From positions 1 through 38,624 of the forward strand of contig JADKDL010000030.1 in assembly GCA_016714605.1 (NCBI GenBank): a DNA stretch of 38,624 nucleotides, written 5' to 3'. Both the position numbers and the translations under genes were made by a program. The notes beneath the pieces are model-generated. The model saw only the letters and a list, made by a program, of their open reading frames with translations, was not told the origin of the DNA and did no database searches. Source of the stretch: Bacteroidales bacterium. GTDB lineage: Bacteria > Bacteroidota > Bacteroidia > Bacteroidales > UBA1715. Below, in pieces: positions 8,534 to 18,234 of this stretch (positions within the stretch are counted from its first letter, which is position 1; every line of letters starts with the position of its first letter).

Positions 8534-9005
8534 TTATCGGTTCCATAATGTCTTTGAAGTAACGGGTCTGTCTAATTTAATTTCAAATTGTTCAACGTAG
8601 TTAGCAAACAGTCCTTTATATTTCGCTTGGTCTAACGACATTAAAGAAAGGAATTCAGGATTCTTTGCCTCTGCGCCCATTCCAAGTATTAGGAAAACAG
8701 GTTTCTCTTTGTGATATTGTCTGTAACGTTGTAATTGCTTGTCGTTGCACCAAATTATTTTCCCTTCGTATATTCCTGTTCTGAATTTCGCTTCTACATA
8801 AAATACCTTTTTTGTCATTTTGTCTCTGAATGTAAAGTCAGGTTTTAATGATGATTCAACATAGTCGCGACTGTTTGCATTGTAGTCGTGTGTTTGTTCT
8901 TTCTACCAAGTCATAATCGGTTTCAGGAAAGAGATAATCACGAACATAGTTTTCAAAATTCTGTCCTTCCTTAAATGATTCAGGTGTCATTGCTTCGTCA
9001 AGCAT
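8534..9005 (-). CDS. PD-(D/E)XK-type nuclease-like protein, frameshifted
   Basis: Read from the ATG at 9005 (MLDEAMTPESFKEGQNFENY), then after a frame change near 8895 into HDYNANSRDYVESSLKPDFT and FRDKMTKKVFYVEAKFRTGI. The pair KPDF ... FYVEAKF fits the D-(x)n-ExK catalytic core of restriction-endonuclease-like nucleases. A helix with GKIIWCNDKQLQRYRQYHKE follows, including the QL..Y element usual after the core. Full length is about 155 residues. It could be a small standalone nuclease, as found in many defence islands and cassettes; a structural homologue without activity is possible. It ends 14 bp from the R2 repeat. Confidence 0.6.
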
Positions 9006-9156
9006 TGCCTTTAATCCCTTCCTAAAATTGATAAAAGTCCCATTGCGCTTTTGTTTTTTAGTTGTTCTTATTAAATTCTAATTTCAAAGTTAATGTCCGG
9101 CTTTATGATTTTGTTCGTGTCTGTTTGTTACGCTCGGTTTTACACTTGCAGCTAAC

Positions 9157-9520
9157 GTCAGACTGTGAAATAACCAACTTGCCCACAGCTGCACGTTAAC
9201 AACATGTGGTAAAAATAAAAATTACAACGACACCATTGCCATACCTTAGCAAAAAAAAAATAAATATGCATCACATAGCTGAGGGCTGCCGGCATCAAAA
9301 GGAAATATCAAGTTTAGATTGCAACATCGATAAGGAAAATATTGTACGCTTTATTGATGCTTTTGTTTGCAAGCTCGATTTAGTGAAATTGAAATTTGAA
9401 AGAGGAATTGTTGGCGTGATATATTAAAGAGATAAAAACGCCACAAATCGTATATTGTTACCGTTACGGAATTGTTTCGGCCGCCAAAATTTTTAAAAGG
9501 TGGGTTTTTTCACATCCTGA
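9157..9520 (+). mobile_element. IS1182-derived MITE, type A, copy 6
   Basis: The most complete short copy. Left terminal repeat TCAGACTGTGAAATAACC follows GCTAACG, and right repeat GGTTTTTTCACATCCTGA ends at 9520 just before CGTTTTGCAGC. The ORF at 9266-9427 (53 codons: MHHIAEGCRHQKEISSLDC...GVIY) is intact and keeps the same length as in copies 1 and 3. Confidence 0.78.
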
Positions 9521-9652
9521 CGTTTTGCAGCTACCCGAAGGGCGGGACTTTTACCACAAAACTTGATTTGAAAAACTAATGTTTGTTTAACCACAAAACT
9601 GTCTTTGGAACACGAAACCCCGCCTTTTGGGTAGGTGCTGTTAGCAGTAGTT
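9520..9652. repeat. attC-like palindrome 8 (right part)
   Basis: CGTTTTGCAGCTACCCGAAG then GGCGGGAC pairs with CCCCGCC and TTTTGGGTAGGTGCTGTTAG. Its left core GCTAACG is at 9151, beyond MITE copy 6. Right core TGTTAGCAG is at 9639 and abuts the PhzF-like stop codon. Confidence 0.6.
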
Positions 9653-10175
9653 TTATTCTGTCCAAAATTCTCCAATTGAATATGTTTTTGCTTGTCCACT
9701 AATAATCACTCGGTCTCCTTTGTCTTCACAATGCAACTTGCCCATTCGTTCTGATACTTGTTGAGCATAAAGTTTTTTTTTGTTTAGTCTTTTCGCCCAA
9801 AATGGAATTAAAGAACAATGTGCCGAGCCTGTTACAGGGTCTTCTAAAATTGATGCTTGTGGTGTAAAAAATCTTGAAACTGAATATTTAAGGATTTTGA
9901 AATTGTCGGTGTAAGATGTCGACAATAGGCATTCTTGATGGGAAGTTCATTTTATATTGTCCATTTCAACTTTAACAATTAAGTCACCATCAAAGTTTCA
10001 AAAACAATTTCACCTTTTTTATAGTCAAGTATAGTCGTTAAACAATGAGCTGCTGCAAGCGTAGCGTGCCCACATAAATCCATTTCAATTTCAGGGGTAA
10101 ACCAACGTAAATGGATTTTCTCTCCTTTGTCCACAAAAAAAGCTGTTTCTGCAACTGCGTTCTCTTTAGTAATTC
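9653..10175 (-). pseudogene. PhzF-family isomerase-like protein, 5'-truncated
   Basis: Joining two frames gives TKENAVAETAFFVDKGEKIH then LRWFTPEIEMDLCGHATLAA, followed after a gap by LEDPVTGSAHCSLIPFWAKR, all core motifs of the PhzF/diaminopimelate-epimerase-like fold. The family's first 35-40 residues, including the usual active-site Glu region, are missing at the IS110 junction near 10175, and a frameshift occurs near 9980. PhzF proteins are isomerases of small metabolites and are common as cassette genes. This copy should be inactive. An alternative is that the start lies on the other side of the IS110 insertion and the gene was split. Confidence 0.72.
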
Positions 10176-10735
10176 TGACTAACGTTTTTGTTGAGCTTTC
10201 AGAATCAATTAGTTACAAAACCAACGTCCTGCAGTTTGAGGTCAAATTTAGTGATATTCTTTTTTATTCGCTGCACAAGTTTAAGTTTTCTTTTTTCATC
10301 GAGGAACAAACATTCAGTTGATGGTTTGTAAGCAACTTTATGTGTAATCATTGTCCAAATAATTACGCCCAACTTTCGCGCTGTTGCGCTTACGGCAGTT
10401 GCTCTTCCTTTTCTGTAAGCAACTCGCCTAAAAAAATCAGAAAGATGCGTTTCTTTTAAATTGCCGATTGCATTGGCAGCGTGTCGGAGTGCTATTTTTA
10501 ATCTGTTGCTTCCTTTAGGAGTTTTGCTTGATAAGATTTTGCCACCCGATATTTTATTATTAGGAGCAAGCCTCAGCCAACTAGTAAATTCTTTTGCTGT
10601 TTTGAATTTGTCAAATCCTTCCGGCCCCACTTCACTCATTATTGTAAGCACGGTGGCATGGCTCAATCCTTCAATTGCCATTAAATCTACTCCGCCAAAA
10701 TATTGATAGGATGCTTGATTAAGGTCGATGCCTTG
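10176..10735 (-). mobile_element. IS110-family transposase fragment (C-terminal half)
   Basis: Minus-strand ORF ending at 10205. It carries the Transposase_20-type region: YQYFGGVDLMAIEGLSHATV, then SWLRLAPNNKISGGKILSSK, ALRHAANAIGNL and RVAYRKGRATAVSATARKLG. The N-terminal DEDD catalytic half is absent because the frame is cut near 10735, where IS91 sequence begins. The 3' non-coding end reads AACGTTAGTCAGAATT (minus strand), identical to the end of the second copy at 37.8 kb. IS110 elements lack classical inverted repeats, so the exact end is uncertain. It interrupts the PhzF gene. Confidence 0.8.
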
Positions 10736-11249
10736 GCAACGTTGCCTTTTCCTATAAAAATTATCGCAACGGTGCGCAACAGCAGGAATGCACATTGAGC
10801 GGTATGGAATTTATACGCAGATTTAGTATGCATATACTGCCAAAGCGCTTTGTGCGCATACGCCATGCCGGTTTCCTTTGCCATCGTAATAAAACGGAAC
10901 GGCTTCAACGTATACACACACAGTTACTATTGCCACCACCACCGCCCAGAGTAACAGTGCCACTGCACATACAAGTAATGCAACGCACTGGTAACGACAT
11001 TACTATTTGCCCTGTTTGCAAAAAGGGAAAGCTAGAATTAATGGGCTCTTATAAGTACATAAATGGAAAAATGATAAATGTAAATGACTTGCGCAACCGG
11101 GGTTCACCTCTTAAACAAAACATTAATCGATGAAAACATTAAAAATTGCTTACTCCGTTGGTAATCGGAATCGCAATGAAAAAAAACTGTATGGTAATAA
11201 AGTACGCTCAATTTTGGGTAGGGGCACTATTGATAAAACTGAATATTAA
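10735..11249 (+). mobile_element. IS91-family transposase C-terminal fragment
   Basis: Plus-strand frame from about 10735 reads VAFSYKNYRNGAQQQ, EFIRRFSMHILPKRFVRIRH and, further on, ICPVCKKGKLELMGSY, ending at 11133. The RNGA, EFIRRF..H.LPK.FVRIRH and C-terminal CPVC motifs are those of IS91-like Y2 (HUH) transposases. The catalytic tyrosines and the HUH motif lie upstream and are missing. A 39-codon ORF (11130-11249, MKTLKIAYSVGNRNRNEKKL) starts at an overlapping ATGA; I do not recognise it. The fragment is joined head to head with the IS110 remnant. Confidence 0.72.
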
Positions 11250-11261
11250 TAGCAATTTTTT

Positions 11262-11462
11262 ATCGTATACACTCATAGTTAAACACCCCAAAAAGTAAAA
11301 TTGATTTACTATTACACCTAAGCAATTTAGCACGCCCCCCCTCCAGCAAAGCCACTCAATTATGACGACACCCCATGCCGGTGTCGCTGAACACCGTATA
11401 GACAAAAGCCCCTCGTTTGCTACGATGCCGGGGGGCTTTCGTCTATACGGCTAAATGTTAGC
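11262..11462. repeat. R2 hairpin repeat, copy 2
   Basis: Ends in a strong hairpin at 11393-11450: CCGTATAGACAAAAGCCCC against GGGGCTTTCGTCTATACGG, one mismatch in 19. CGACACC/GGTGTCG forms a smaller stem just before it. GTTAGCGG follows. Its place directly downstream of an IS91 transposase tail suggests the IS91 origin end, which is hairpin-rich, but a cassette end or terminator would look similar. Confidence 0.6.
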
Positions 11463-11520
11463 GGTTCGTTGTTTTACGGTCGTCTCGTGCCTGTCCATAG
11501 TTCAGTTACTTGGTGGGTTG

Positions 11521-11602
11521 GCTTGCAAGCTCTTTTTATTTTTTGGTGCAGTTGCATTGTGTGTTGCAAAAAATAAAATGTGCTTGCAAATGCGGTGGCT
11601 TT
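11521..11602. terminator. Inverted repeat 3' of the Ca2+-ATPase operon
   Basis: TTGCAAGC(TC)TTTTTATTTTTTG pairs with CAAAAAATAAAA(TGT)GCTTGCAA around a loop containing TGCATTGTGTGTTG. It lies 15 bp beyond the ATPase stop on the minus strand. It could terminate the operon, but it belongs to a class with similar loops seen at 17.05 and 18.51 kb, so it may have another role. Confidence 0.45.
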
Positions 11603-11616
11603 GATGTCTGTATCAA

Positions 11617-14190
11617 TCATTTATTTCTTATTCTTTTAATCCACTTTTCTATTTCAACTGCCCAAAATATGATAGTTGATACCAGAATGATAATTCCTAA
11701 TTCATACAAAGTAAGTGGTTGTGTTCTGAAAATATTATTGAAAAAGGGAGTGTAAATAATCATCATTTGGAGAGCAAATGTTAATAGCAATGACCATAAT
11801 AATGGTTTGTTTGAAAATAAACCTATTTTAAAAATTGATTGTGTGTCAGAACGCATTGCTAAAACATGTCCCATTTGACTAAAACATAAAGTCATAAATG
11901 CCATTGTTTGCCAATGCGTATTTTTCGTGTTTATTGCCCATGCCTGCATGGCGATAGTTACCAAACCCATTAATAAGCCTACCCACAAAATATGCCATGC
12001 CATACCTCCTGCAAAAATATTTAGTTTAGGACTTCTTGGTGGGCGTTTCATAATGTTTTCTTCCGAAGGTTCAGATGCAAGTGCTAGACCTGGTAAGCCA
12101 TCCGTTACAAGATTTATCCAAAGTATATGAATGGCTAAAAAAGGCATTGGCAGGCCGAAAAAGGGGGCTAAAAAGATGGCCCAAATTTCACTGGAATTGC
12201 CTGTCATAATGTATTTGATAAACTTCAGAATGTTGTCAAATATTCTTCGTCCATGTTTTACTGCAACTATGATGGTTGCAAAATTATCGTCCAATAAAAT
12301 CATGTGCGAAGCTTCTTTTGAAACTTCGGTTCCGTTAATTCCCATAGCAATACCGATGTCGGCATTTTTGAGAGCAGGTGCATCGTTAACGCCATCTCCT
12401 GTCATTGCAACAAAGTGATGTTTGGCCTGCAAGGCAGTTATTATTTTAAGTTTTTGTTCGGGATTTACCCGTGCATATACACGCACTTTTTCTACAATAT
12501 TTTCAAACGCTTCCAAGGTTAATTTTGAAAGTTCCGAACCGCTTAATACGATGTCTTCCTCCGAAGAAATAATTCCAAGTTGTTTTGCAATGGCTTTAGC
12601 AGTGAGTTTATGGTCGCCTGTAATCATGACAGGAATTATTCCGGCTTGTTTGCATTCTGCCACTGCTTGTTTTGCTTCTTCACGAGGAGGGTCAATCATT
12701 CCAGCAAAACCGATAAGTGTTAATGAAGTTTCTATTTCATCAGCATTTATCTTTTCAGGCAAAGTCGGAAGTATCTTAATTGCATATCCTAAAACCCGAT
12801 AACCTTTTTCAGCCATCTCATTTGCTTTGCGTTCAAATTCAGGAATAAGTAATCGCTGTTCATTATTGAGTTTTCCGAATAATACATCCACTGCCCTTTG
12901 GTAATTGCAAGGATTCCATTTTTAGTTTCATGCAATGTGGTCATGCACTTTCTTGTGGAATCAAAAGGCAACTCTGCCATTCTCGGAAATTGTATTTCCA
13001 AATTTTCTCTCTCCAAACTATTATCGAAAGCATATTGAACCAATGCAACTTCTGTTGAATCGCCTAACCATTTTCCGTCATTGTCTTTTGAAACATCATT
13101 GTTCAATGCCATTGCATTCAGTAAAGGACTGCTATCTGAAAACACAGAATTTGAGTTGTTTACTTCTGTTTCAAAAATTTCCTGCACCGTCATTTTATTA
13201 AGTGTAAGCGTTCCTGTTTTATCGGAGCAGATGTAAGTAACAGAGCCAAGCGTTTCCACAGCAGGTAGTTTACGGATAAGTGCATTGCTTTTCACTAATC
13301 GTTTTGCACCAAATGCAAGGGCTATGGTTACGAGTGCGGGTAATGCTTCAGGTATGGCTGCAACTGCAAGTGAAATGGAAGTTAACAACATGGTTAATAT
13401 TTCTTCACCCCTCAGCCAGCCAATAAGAAATATTGCCGTGCAAATAATCAGTATTCCAACTGACAATCGTTTGCCAAATGAAGCTAATCTTTTTTGCAGT
13501 GGTGTTGAAATTTCATCGGTTTGAATCATTTTAGCGATCCGCCCAAGTTCGGTGTTCATACCTGTCGCGGCCACATAAGCAAGCGCACGGCCATTTGTAA
13601 CAAATGTTCCTTTAAAGCCCATGTTTATTCTGTCACCAAGCGGGTAATCTCCTTCAGGCAATTCATTGGAATTTTTTTCTACATTATGTGATTCGCCTGT
13701 GAGAGCAGATTCATCTACTTTAATTTGATGCGTTTCAAAAAACCGTATATCAGCAGGAATAATATTTCCGGCTTCAAGCATCACAACATCTCCGGTACCA
13801 AATCAGAAGCTGGGATATCAACAGCTTTTCCCTCGCGCAAAATACGGGCGTTAGTAGCTGCCATTAGTTTCAATGCCTCCATGGCTTTTTCGGCACGATA
13901 CTCTTGTATAAAACCCACAACTGCATTAAGAATAATAATGGCAAGAATTATTACGGTATCTGTTACATCTCCCAAAACACCAGAAATAATTGCTGCTGCA
14001 ATAAGAATGAGAATCATAAAATCCGTTAATTGATGCAGCAGCATCTGAAAACAGTTTTCTTCTTTTTTGTCTGTAATCTGATTTTTCCGTACTCTTCCAA
14101 CCGTTGTGTGGCGGAAACATTATCAATGCCTGTCGGAGTTGTGTTTAATAACTGTGATATTTCGGAAAGTGGGAGTAAATGCCAATTCAT
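11617..14190 (-). CDS. Ca2+-transporting P-type ATPase (P2A-like), frameshifted
   Basis: Start ATG at 14190 (MNWHLLPLSEISQLLNTTPT), about 857 residues when frames are joined near 14085, 13795 and 12895. Motifs in order: actuator TGES (DESALTGES), M4 AAIPEALPALV, phosphorylation site SDKTGTLTLNKMT, the KG nucleotide-binding loop, MIDPPREEAKQAV, MITGDH, hinge MTGDGVNDAPAL, then a six-helix C-terminal membrane domain with ILWINLVTDGLPGLALASEP. It uses ATP to pump cations, most likely Ca2+, out of the cytosol. The P2A call rests on overall resemblance to PacL/YloB-type pumps. The start codon is 1 bp beyond the stop of the antiporter gene, so the two are translationally coupled. Confidence 0.88.
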
Positions 14191-14191
14191 T

Positions 14192-15207
14192 TTATTTTTT
14201 TATAAATAAATATGTCATCAGAGCCATGTATAGAATGGCAATTATAAAAGTATCAAGGCTTAAAAGCCATAATTGCTTTTTCTTCGGTTTAAAAAGAAGT
14301 CCTAAACCTACAACAGCCGTCATGATAATGGTGACAAAAACCGATAATAAATGTGAGGGGGAAATGGCATTAAACAAGGAACCTTCCCGATAAAAAACAT
14401 CATCAATGCCCAGTATAAACATATTAAACACATTGCTGCCCAATAAATTCCCGACAGCCATATCTAATGAACCCATTCGTAATGCAGCTAATGAAACTAC
14501 CAACTCTGGCAATGATGTGGCGGCTGCAATAAATACGGTGCCAAAAAATGAATTACCCAAGCCCGTATATGTTGCAATATGCTCACCAAAATAAGGTAGA
14601 AATATAGCTGCACCAATTACAATTAAGGCATGTAGTGCGTAGCCGCCAATAACTTTTTTAAGGTCGGCCGAATGGGTAGGGCTTTGAGGAATTTCCAAAG
14701 GTGGAGATTCAATTAAAGCGGCATGTTCATATTTAAAAATACCCCAGACTGAGCCTAAATAAATTCCAAAAAGGACAAAAGAAAAACTGCTTATCCATAA
14801 TACTGAGGGTATTTCATCCGACAAGTAAATTGCCATACCTGCCACCGTCAATAAAATAATTCCGAAAATGGCTGCTACAATATGACTTGGTTTAACCATA
14901 GAAAAAAGAGGTTGCTTCAATTTGGCGTCCAAACCGAGAGTATCAACAGATTAAATATACAACTGCCAAAGATATCTCCTGCCGCTAAGTCTGGAGCTTT
15001 AACAATGGCTACTGAACTTATACCTGTAATCAATTCCGGTAAAGAGGTAACTGATGCCATTAAAATAAGACCTACCCATGCTTTGCCCATACCTGTGAGG
15101 TCGGCAATTTTATCTCCGTAAAAGGAAAGTTTCGTGCCACTGAAAATAATTACCGCAGCACAAACAGCAAATCCTAAAATATTTATGTATAAATTATCCA
15201 TATTCAT
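14192..15207 (-). CDS. Na+/Ca2+ exchanger-type antiporter (CaCA family), one frameshift
   Basis: About 338 residues with roughly ten membrane helices. Both alpha repeats are visible: SVTSLPELITGISSV with GDIFGSCIFNLL in the first, and AATSLPELVVSLAALR with GNLLGSNVFNMFIL in the second. The TSLPE glutamates and the G(D/N)xxGS motifs are the ion-binding elements of the YrbG-like CaCA group. A frame change lies near 14930. It exchanges Ca2+ (or another cation) for Na+ or H+. It is located between the stress-protein pair and the Ca2+-ATPase and ends 1 bp before the ATPase start, so the operon offers both primary and secondary Ca2+ export. Confidence 0.87.
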
Positions 15208-15262
15208 TCTGATTTAATTCCAATTTCTTCTTTTTGACTATCATTAACCATAATAAATTCTA

Positions 15263-16092
15263 TTAAATTGGTATTGCAAGTAAAGGAATGCGAATATGGT
15301 AAGCGGTAGTTTTCGTTATGCTTTTATGAAACAAATTGTTCCAAAACCCTTTGTGTTTAATTGGTGATATGGCTAAGATATCTGTTTTATCGTTTAGTGA
15401 TAAGTGTAAAATGGCTTTTGATATATCCTGTCCAGCAATATGTTGAAAAGACAGAGGATATCTTCAAACTTCATTTTAATTTTTTGTTTGTATTCAGTAA
15501 ATCTTTTTCTTCAGATGCTGATGTATATTCACTGTCATCTATATGCAGAAGACATATCTTAGATTTAAACGCGTCATACCATTTAGCAAGAAATTTGATA
15601 GATAGAAAATCATTTTGTTATAATCAGATGCGAAAGTTATTTTCTTAGGTATTTTAAATTTGCAATCTTTCGGAACAGCTAATACCGGACACGGTGCTTT
15701 AGCCATTGTATCTGCAGTAAAACTTCCAATAATAACTTCTTTTAATCCACTTGCGCCAGTAGTTCCCATTACAACCAAGTTAATTTTCTTTTTCTTACAA
15801 AATTCTACCAGTCGAATACTTTCCGGTCCCCGGTCAACATGAATGGAAACAGAAAGTTGCTTGTTCTTTTTTAAAAGACCTTCTTTAATTTTATCAAGTC
15901 GCTTGATTAAATTATTTTCTGTTTCAAGATTTTCTTTTGTGCTTTGTGTATAAGAGTAAAAACCGCTTTCAAAGGGAATGAACGCATGATAAAGAATAAT
16001 TGAAGAATTAAATTTCTTAGCCAATCCGATTGCATAGTGGATTGCATAATCGGCAGGGATTGAAAAGTCAGTGGGAACGAGAATTGTTTCAT
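15263..16092 (-). CDS. Tandem-domain universal stress protein (second of pair)
   Basis: Start at 16092 overlaps the stop of the preceding usp gene (TAATG). A frame change soon after gives ETILVPTDFSIPADYAIHYA, then the first Usp domain ends in VVMGTTGASGLKEVIIGSFT and ADTMAKAPCPVLAVP, the G-2x-G-9x-G(S/T) ATP-binding signature. A second domain begins KITFASDYNK. After another frame change it ends HKGFWNNLFHKSITKTTAYH and IRIPLLAIPI, the usual C-terminus of Bacteroidota double-Usp proteins. About 275 residues. It probably binds ATP or AMP and modulates the linked transporters under stress; that link is inference from the operon. Confidence 0.8.
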
Positions 16093-16918
16093 TATTTCAA
16101 CTTTTTAATTGTCAATAAAGGCATCCAAGTATGAAATGCCATTTGTCGCGTTACACTCTTACCAAATAATTTTTCAAAAAAAAGTAAGGTCATGAGTGAA
16201 CATTGCGAGCATGTCTGCTTTTATATCAGCATTGTATTCATCAATTCCTTCCAAAATATCATTGTTGATTGAAACATGGAAAGTAATTTTGGGATATTTA
16301 ATTTGAAGTTTATCAACAATAGTCTTTGTGTTGATTTTCTTTTTAGATTCTGAAGAGACAATGTGCAGAATATGAATAGTAGCATCAAACAATTGTGCTA
16401 ATGGCAAAATCATTTTCAATTCTTTATTTAGATTCAAAAAATCTGTTGCGTAAACAATATGTTTGAGATTATTAAACCTGGCAAACTCAGGAATCGTGAT
16501 TACAGGAATGTTACTATTGTTTATTACTGCTGTTGCATTGCTTCCTATCAGAACCTTTGTCAAACCCAGTTGCACCTTTTGTTCCCATAATAATCAAATC
16601 GATGTTATTGTGAATTGCATAACTCTCTACAACGTCTTCTACTGGATACCCTTTAATAATTTCATAGCTGATATTCAGTTTGCCTTTATTCTCTGCTTTT
16701 ATTTCCTTAATCAGTTGGATGCTGTCCTGCTTTGCATTGTCAACCATTGAATCTTCTATTGCCCTGACTTTTACTGCAACCATCGCACGAGGTGGGGCAC
16801 TTATGAATATTACATTCAGTAAAACGATTTCTGCATCAAGTTTTTTAGCCATTTTAACTGCATAGTGAACTGCCACTTTTGACAGTTTTGAGAAATCGGT
16901 CGGGATTAAAATTTTCAT
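16092..16918 (-). CDS. Tandem-domain universal stress protein (first of operon)
   Basis: First gene of the usp-usp-antiporter-ATPase operon. MKILIPTDFSKLSKVAVHYA opens domain 1, which ends IIMGTKGATGFDK and, after a frame change near 16560, VLIGSNATAVINNSNIPVIT. Domain 2 begins HIVYATDFLN and has weaker ATP-loop residues, as in other two-domain members. After a run of eight T near 16180 the frame shifts to FEKLFGKSVTRQMAFHTWMP and LLTIKKLK. About 275 residues, cytosolic. Roughly 130 bp upstream is a strong inverted repeat (17049-17113). No promoter hexamers stand out. Confidence 0.82.
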
Positions 16919-17048
16919 CGCGATGTGTTTTAAATTAAAGTAAGTAAGATTATGAAATAAGAATTTAAAAGTATTTGATAAAAGTCAGAATAGAATTTGA
17001 TGCTTTCCAATATTAAGTTAATGCCTATTTTTGTTGCCATGCGGTCGG

Positions 17049-17113
17049 GCAAAATTAAATGTGGTGCTTTTGTGTCGGCTTGTGTGTTGGCAAAGCACCT
17101 CTTTTAATTTTGC
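17049..17113. promoter_or_regulatory. Inverted repeat upstream of the usp operon
   Basis: GCAAAATTAAATGTGGTGC pairs with GCACCTCTTTTAATTTTGC around TTTTGTGTCGGCTTGTGTGTTGGCAAA-like loop sequence (loop core TCGGCTTGTGTGTTGG). It lies 130 bp upstream of the first usp start and 70 bp from attC-like site 10. It resembles in layout the inverted repeats at 11.52 and 18.51 kb. Role unknown: operator, terminator of the preceding unit, or cassette-end hairpin. Confidence 0.4.
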
Positions 17114-17181
17114 GAAGGGTCGGCTGTCTTTCATTTTTTCTGTCGATATTTTGATAGTCTGTCTGTCTTTTTACAATGACC

Positions 17182-17318
17182 GCTAACGGTTTCTGGCTAG
17201 GCGGTCGGGCGGGAGTGAGGCGCACCAAACCGTCATGCTACTACAAACTTACAAAAGAAAACCGAACCTACAAAATTGCATGTCAACCCCGCCTGCCCGC
17301 TTAGCCAGTGTTAGCCGT
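17182..17318. repeat. attC-like palindrome 10
   Basis: GCTAACGGTTTCTGGCTAGG then CGGTCGGGCGGG pairs with CCCCGCCTGCCCGCTTAGCC, closed by GTGTTAGCCG. It is nearly identical to the palindrome at 17707-17845, because the whole unit is duplicated. Confidence 0.6.
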
Positions 17319-17587
17319 AGAAGTTTTCACGCATGCTTTTCAAAACGTCCTGATTTACTGTCACACGTTGATTGCGAACAGTTTTAAAATTCTGCTGAGT
17401 TTTCAAAATGTCAAAATTTTCCACTTGCATTGAGTTTATTAAATTTTAGAGTTAACTGTTTCGCACGAATTAAAAAAGTCAAAATAAACATTATAAATTG
17501 AGCTCGCTTTTTGTCAATATTTGTCACGTTAAATTTTAGCGAATTATAAAAAATTAAATGTCCAACCGAATGTTTTTTACGTTTCAT
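17311..17587 (-). CDS. Small cassette ORF(s), unknown; stop inside attC-like core
   Basis: Two overlapping minus-strand ORFs fill the first duplicated unit. One runs 17587-17411 (MKRKKHSVGHLIFYNSLKFN...NASGKF). The other runs 17430-17311 (39 codons: MQVENFDILKTQQNFKTVRN...SMRENFYG) and has its TAA inside GGCTAAC of attC-like site 10. One frame change would fuse them to a basic protein of about 95 residues. In the second unit (17845-18120) the downstream ORF has a CAA-to-TAA stop at codon 21 and the upstream one is frameshifted, so that copy is dead. No family recognised. Confidence 0.4.
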
Positions 17588-18234
17588 TAATTCGTCCAAC
17601 GGTCAATTTTAAAAAGCGGTTTTATTACTAAATTGTCAAGGAGTAATAATTTCTTTTATTCGAAATCGTTTATTTTTTCCAGCTTTAACACCACCGGGAC
17701 TTTTACGGCTAACGGTTTCTGGCTAGGCGGTCGGGCGGGAATACGAAGCGCCAAACCTTCAAACCACTACAAATTTATAAAAGAAAACCGAACCTACAAA
17801 ATTGCATGTCAACCCCGCCTGCCCGCTTAGCCAGGTGTTAGCCGTAGAAGTTATCACGCATGCTTTTCAAAACGTCCTGATTTACTGTCACGCGTTAATT
17901 GCGAACAGTTTTAAAATTCTGCTGAGTTTTCAAAATGTCAAAATTTTCCACTTGCATTGAGTTTATTAAATTTTAGAGTTAACTGTTTCGCACGAATTAA
18001 AAGTCAAAATAAACATTATAAATTGAGCTCGCTTTTTTGTCAATATTTGTCACGTTAAATTTTTAGCGAATTATAAAAATTAAATGTCCAACCGAATGTT
18101 TTTTACGTTTCATTAATTCGTCCAACGGTCAATTTTTAAAAAGCGGTTTTATTACTAAATTGTCAAGGAGTAATAATTTCTTTTATTCGAAATCGTTTAT
18201 TTTTTCCAGCTTTAACACCACCGGGACTTTTACG

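Larger units (their letters stand above)
17182..18234. repeat. Tandem duplication of a 525-bp cassette
   Basis: 17182-17706 and 17707-18234 are near-identical. Each contains an attC-like palindrome followed by the same 390 bp. Differences are a few indels in homopolymers plus true substitutions, for example CAATCAACGTG versus CAATTAACGCG, and GAGTGAGGCGCACC versus AATACGAAGCGCC in the palindrome loop. Substitutions show that the copies have diverged and are not an assembly echo of one unit. Confidence 0.8.

Noticed and set aside
10687..10917. 76-codon minus-strand ORF MYTLKPFRFITMAKETGMAY...
   Set aside because: It is antisense to the IS91 fragment, whose RNGA and FVRIRH motifs are clear on the plus strand.
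11927..12802. Plus-strand ORFs of 67-126 codons opposite the Ca2+-ATPase
   Set aside because: The minus frame has all P-type ATPase motifs, so these are antisense shadows.
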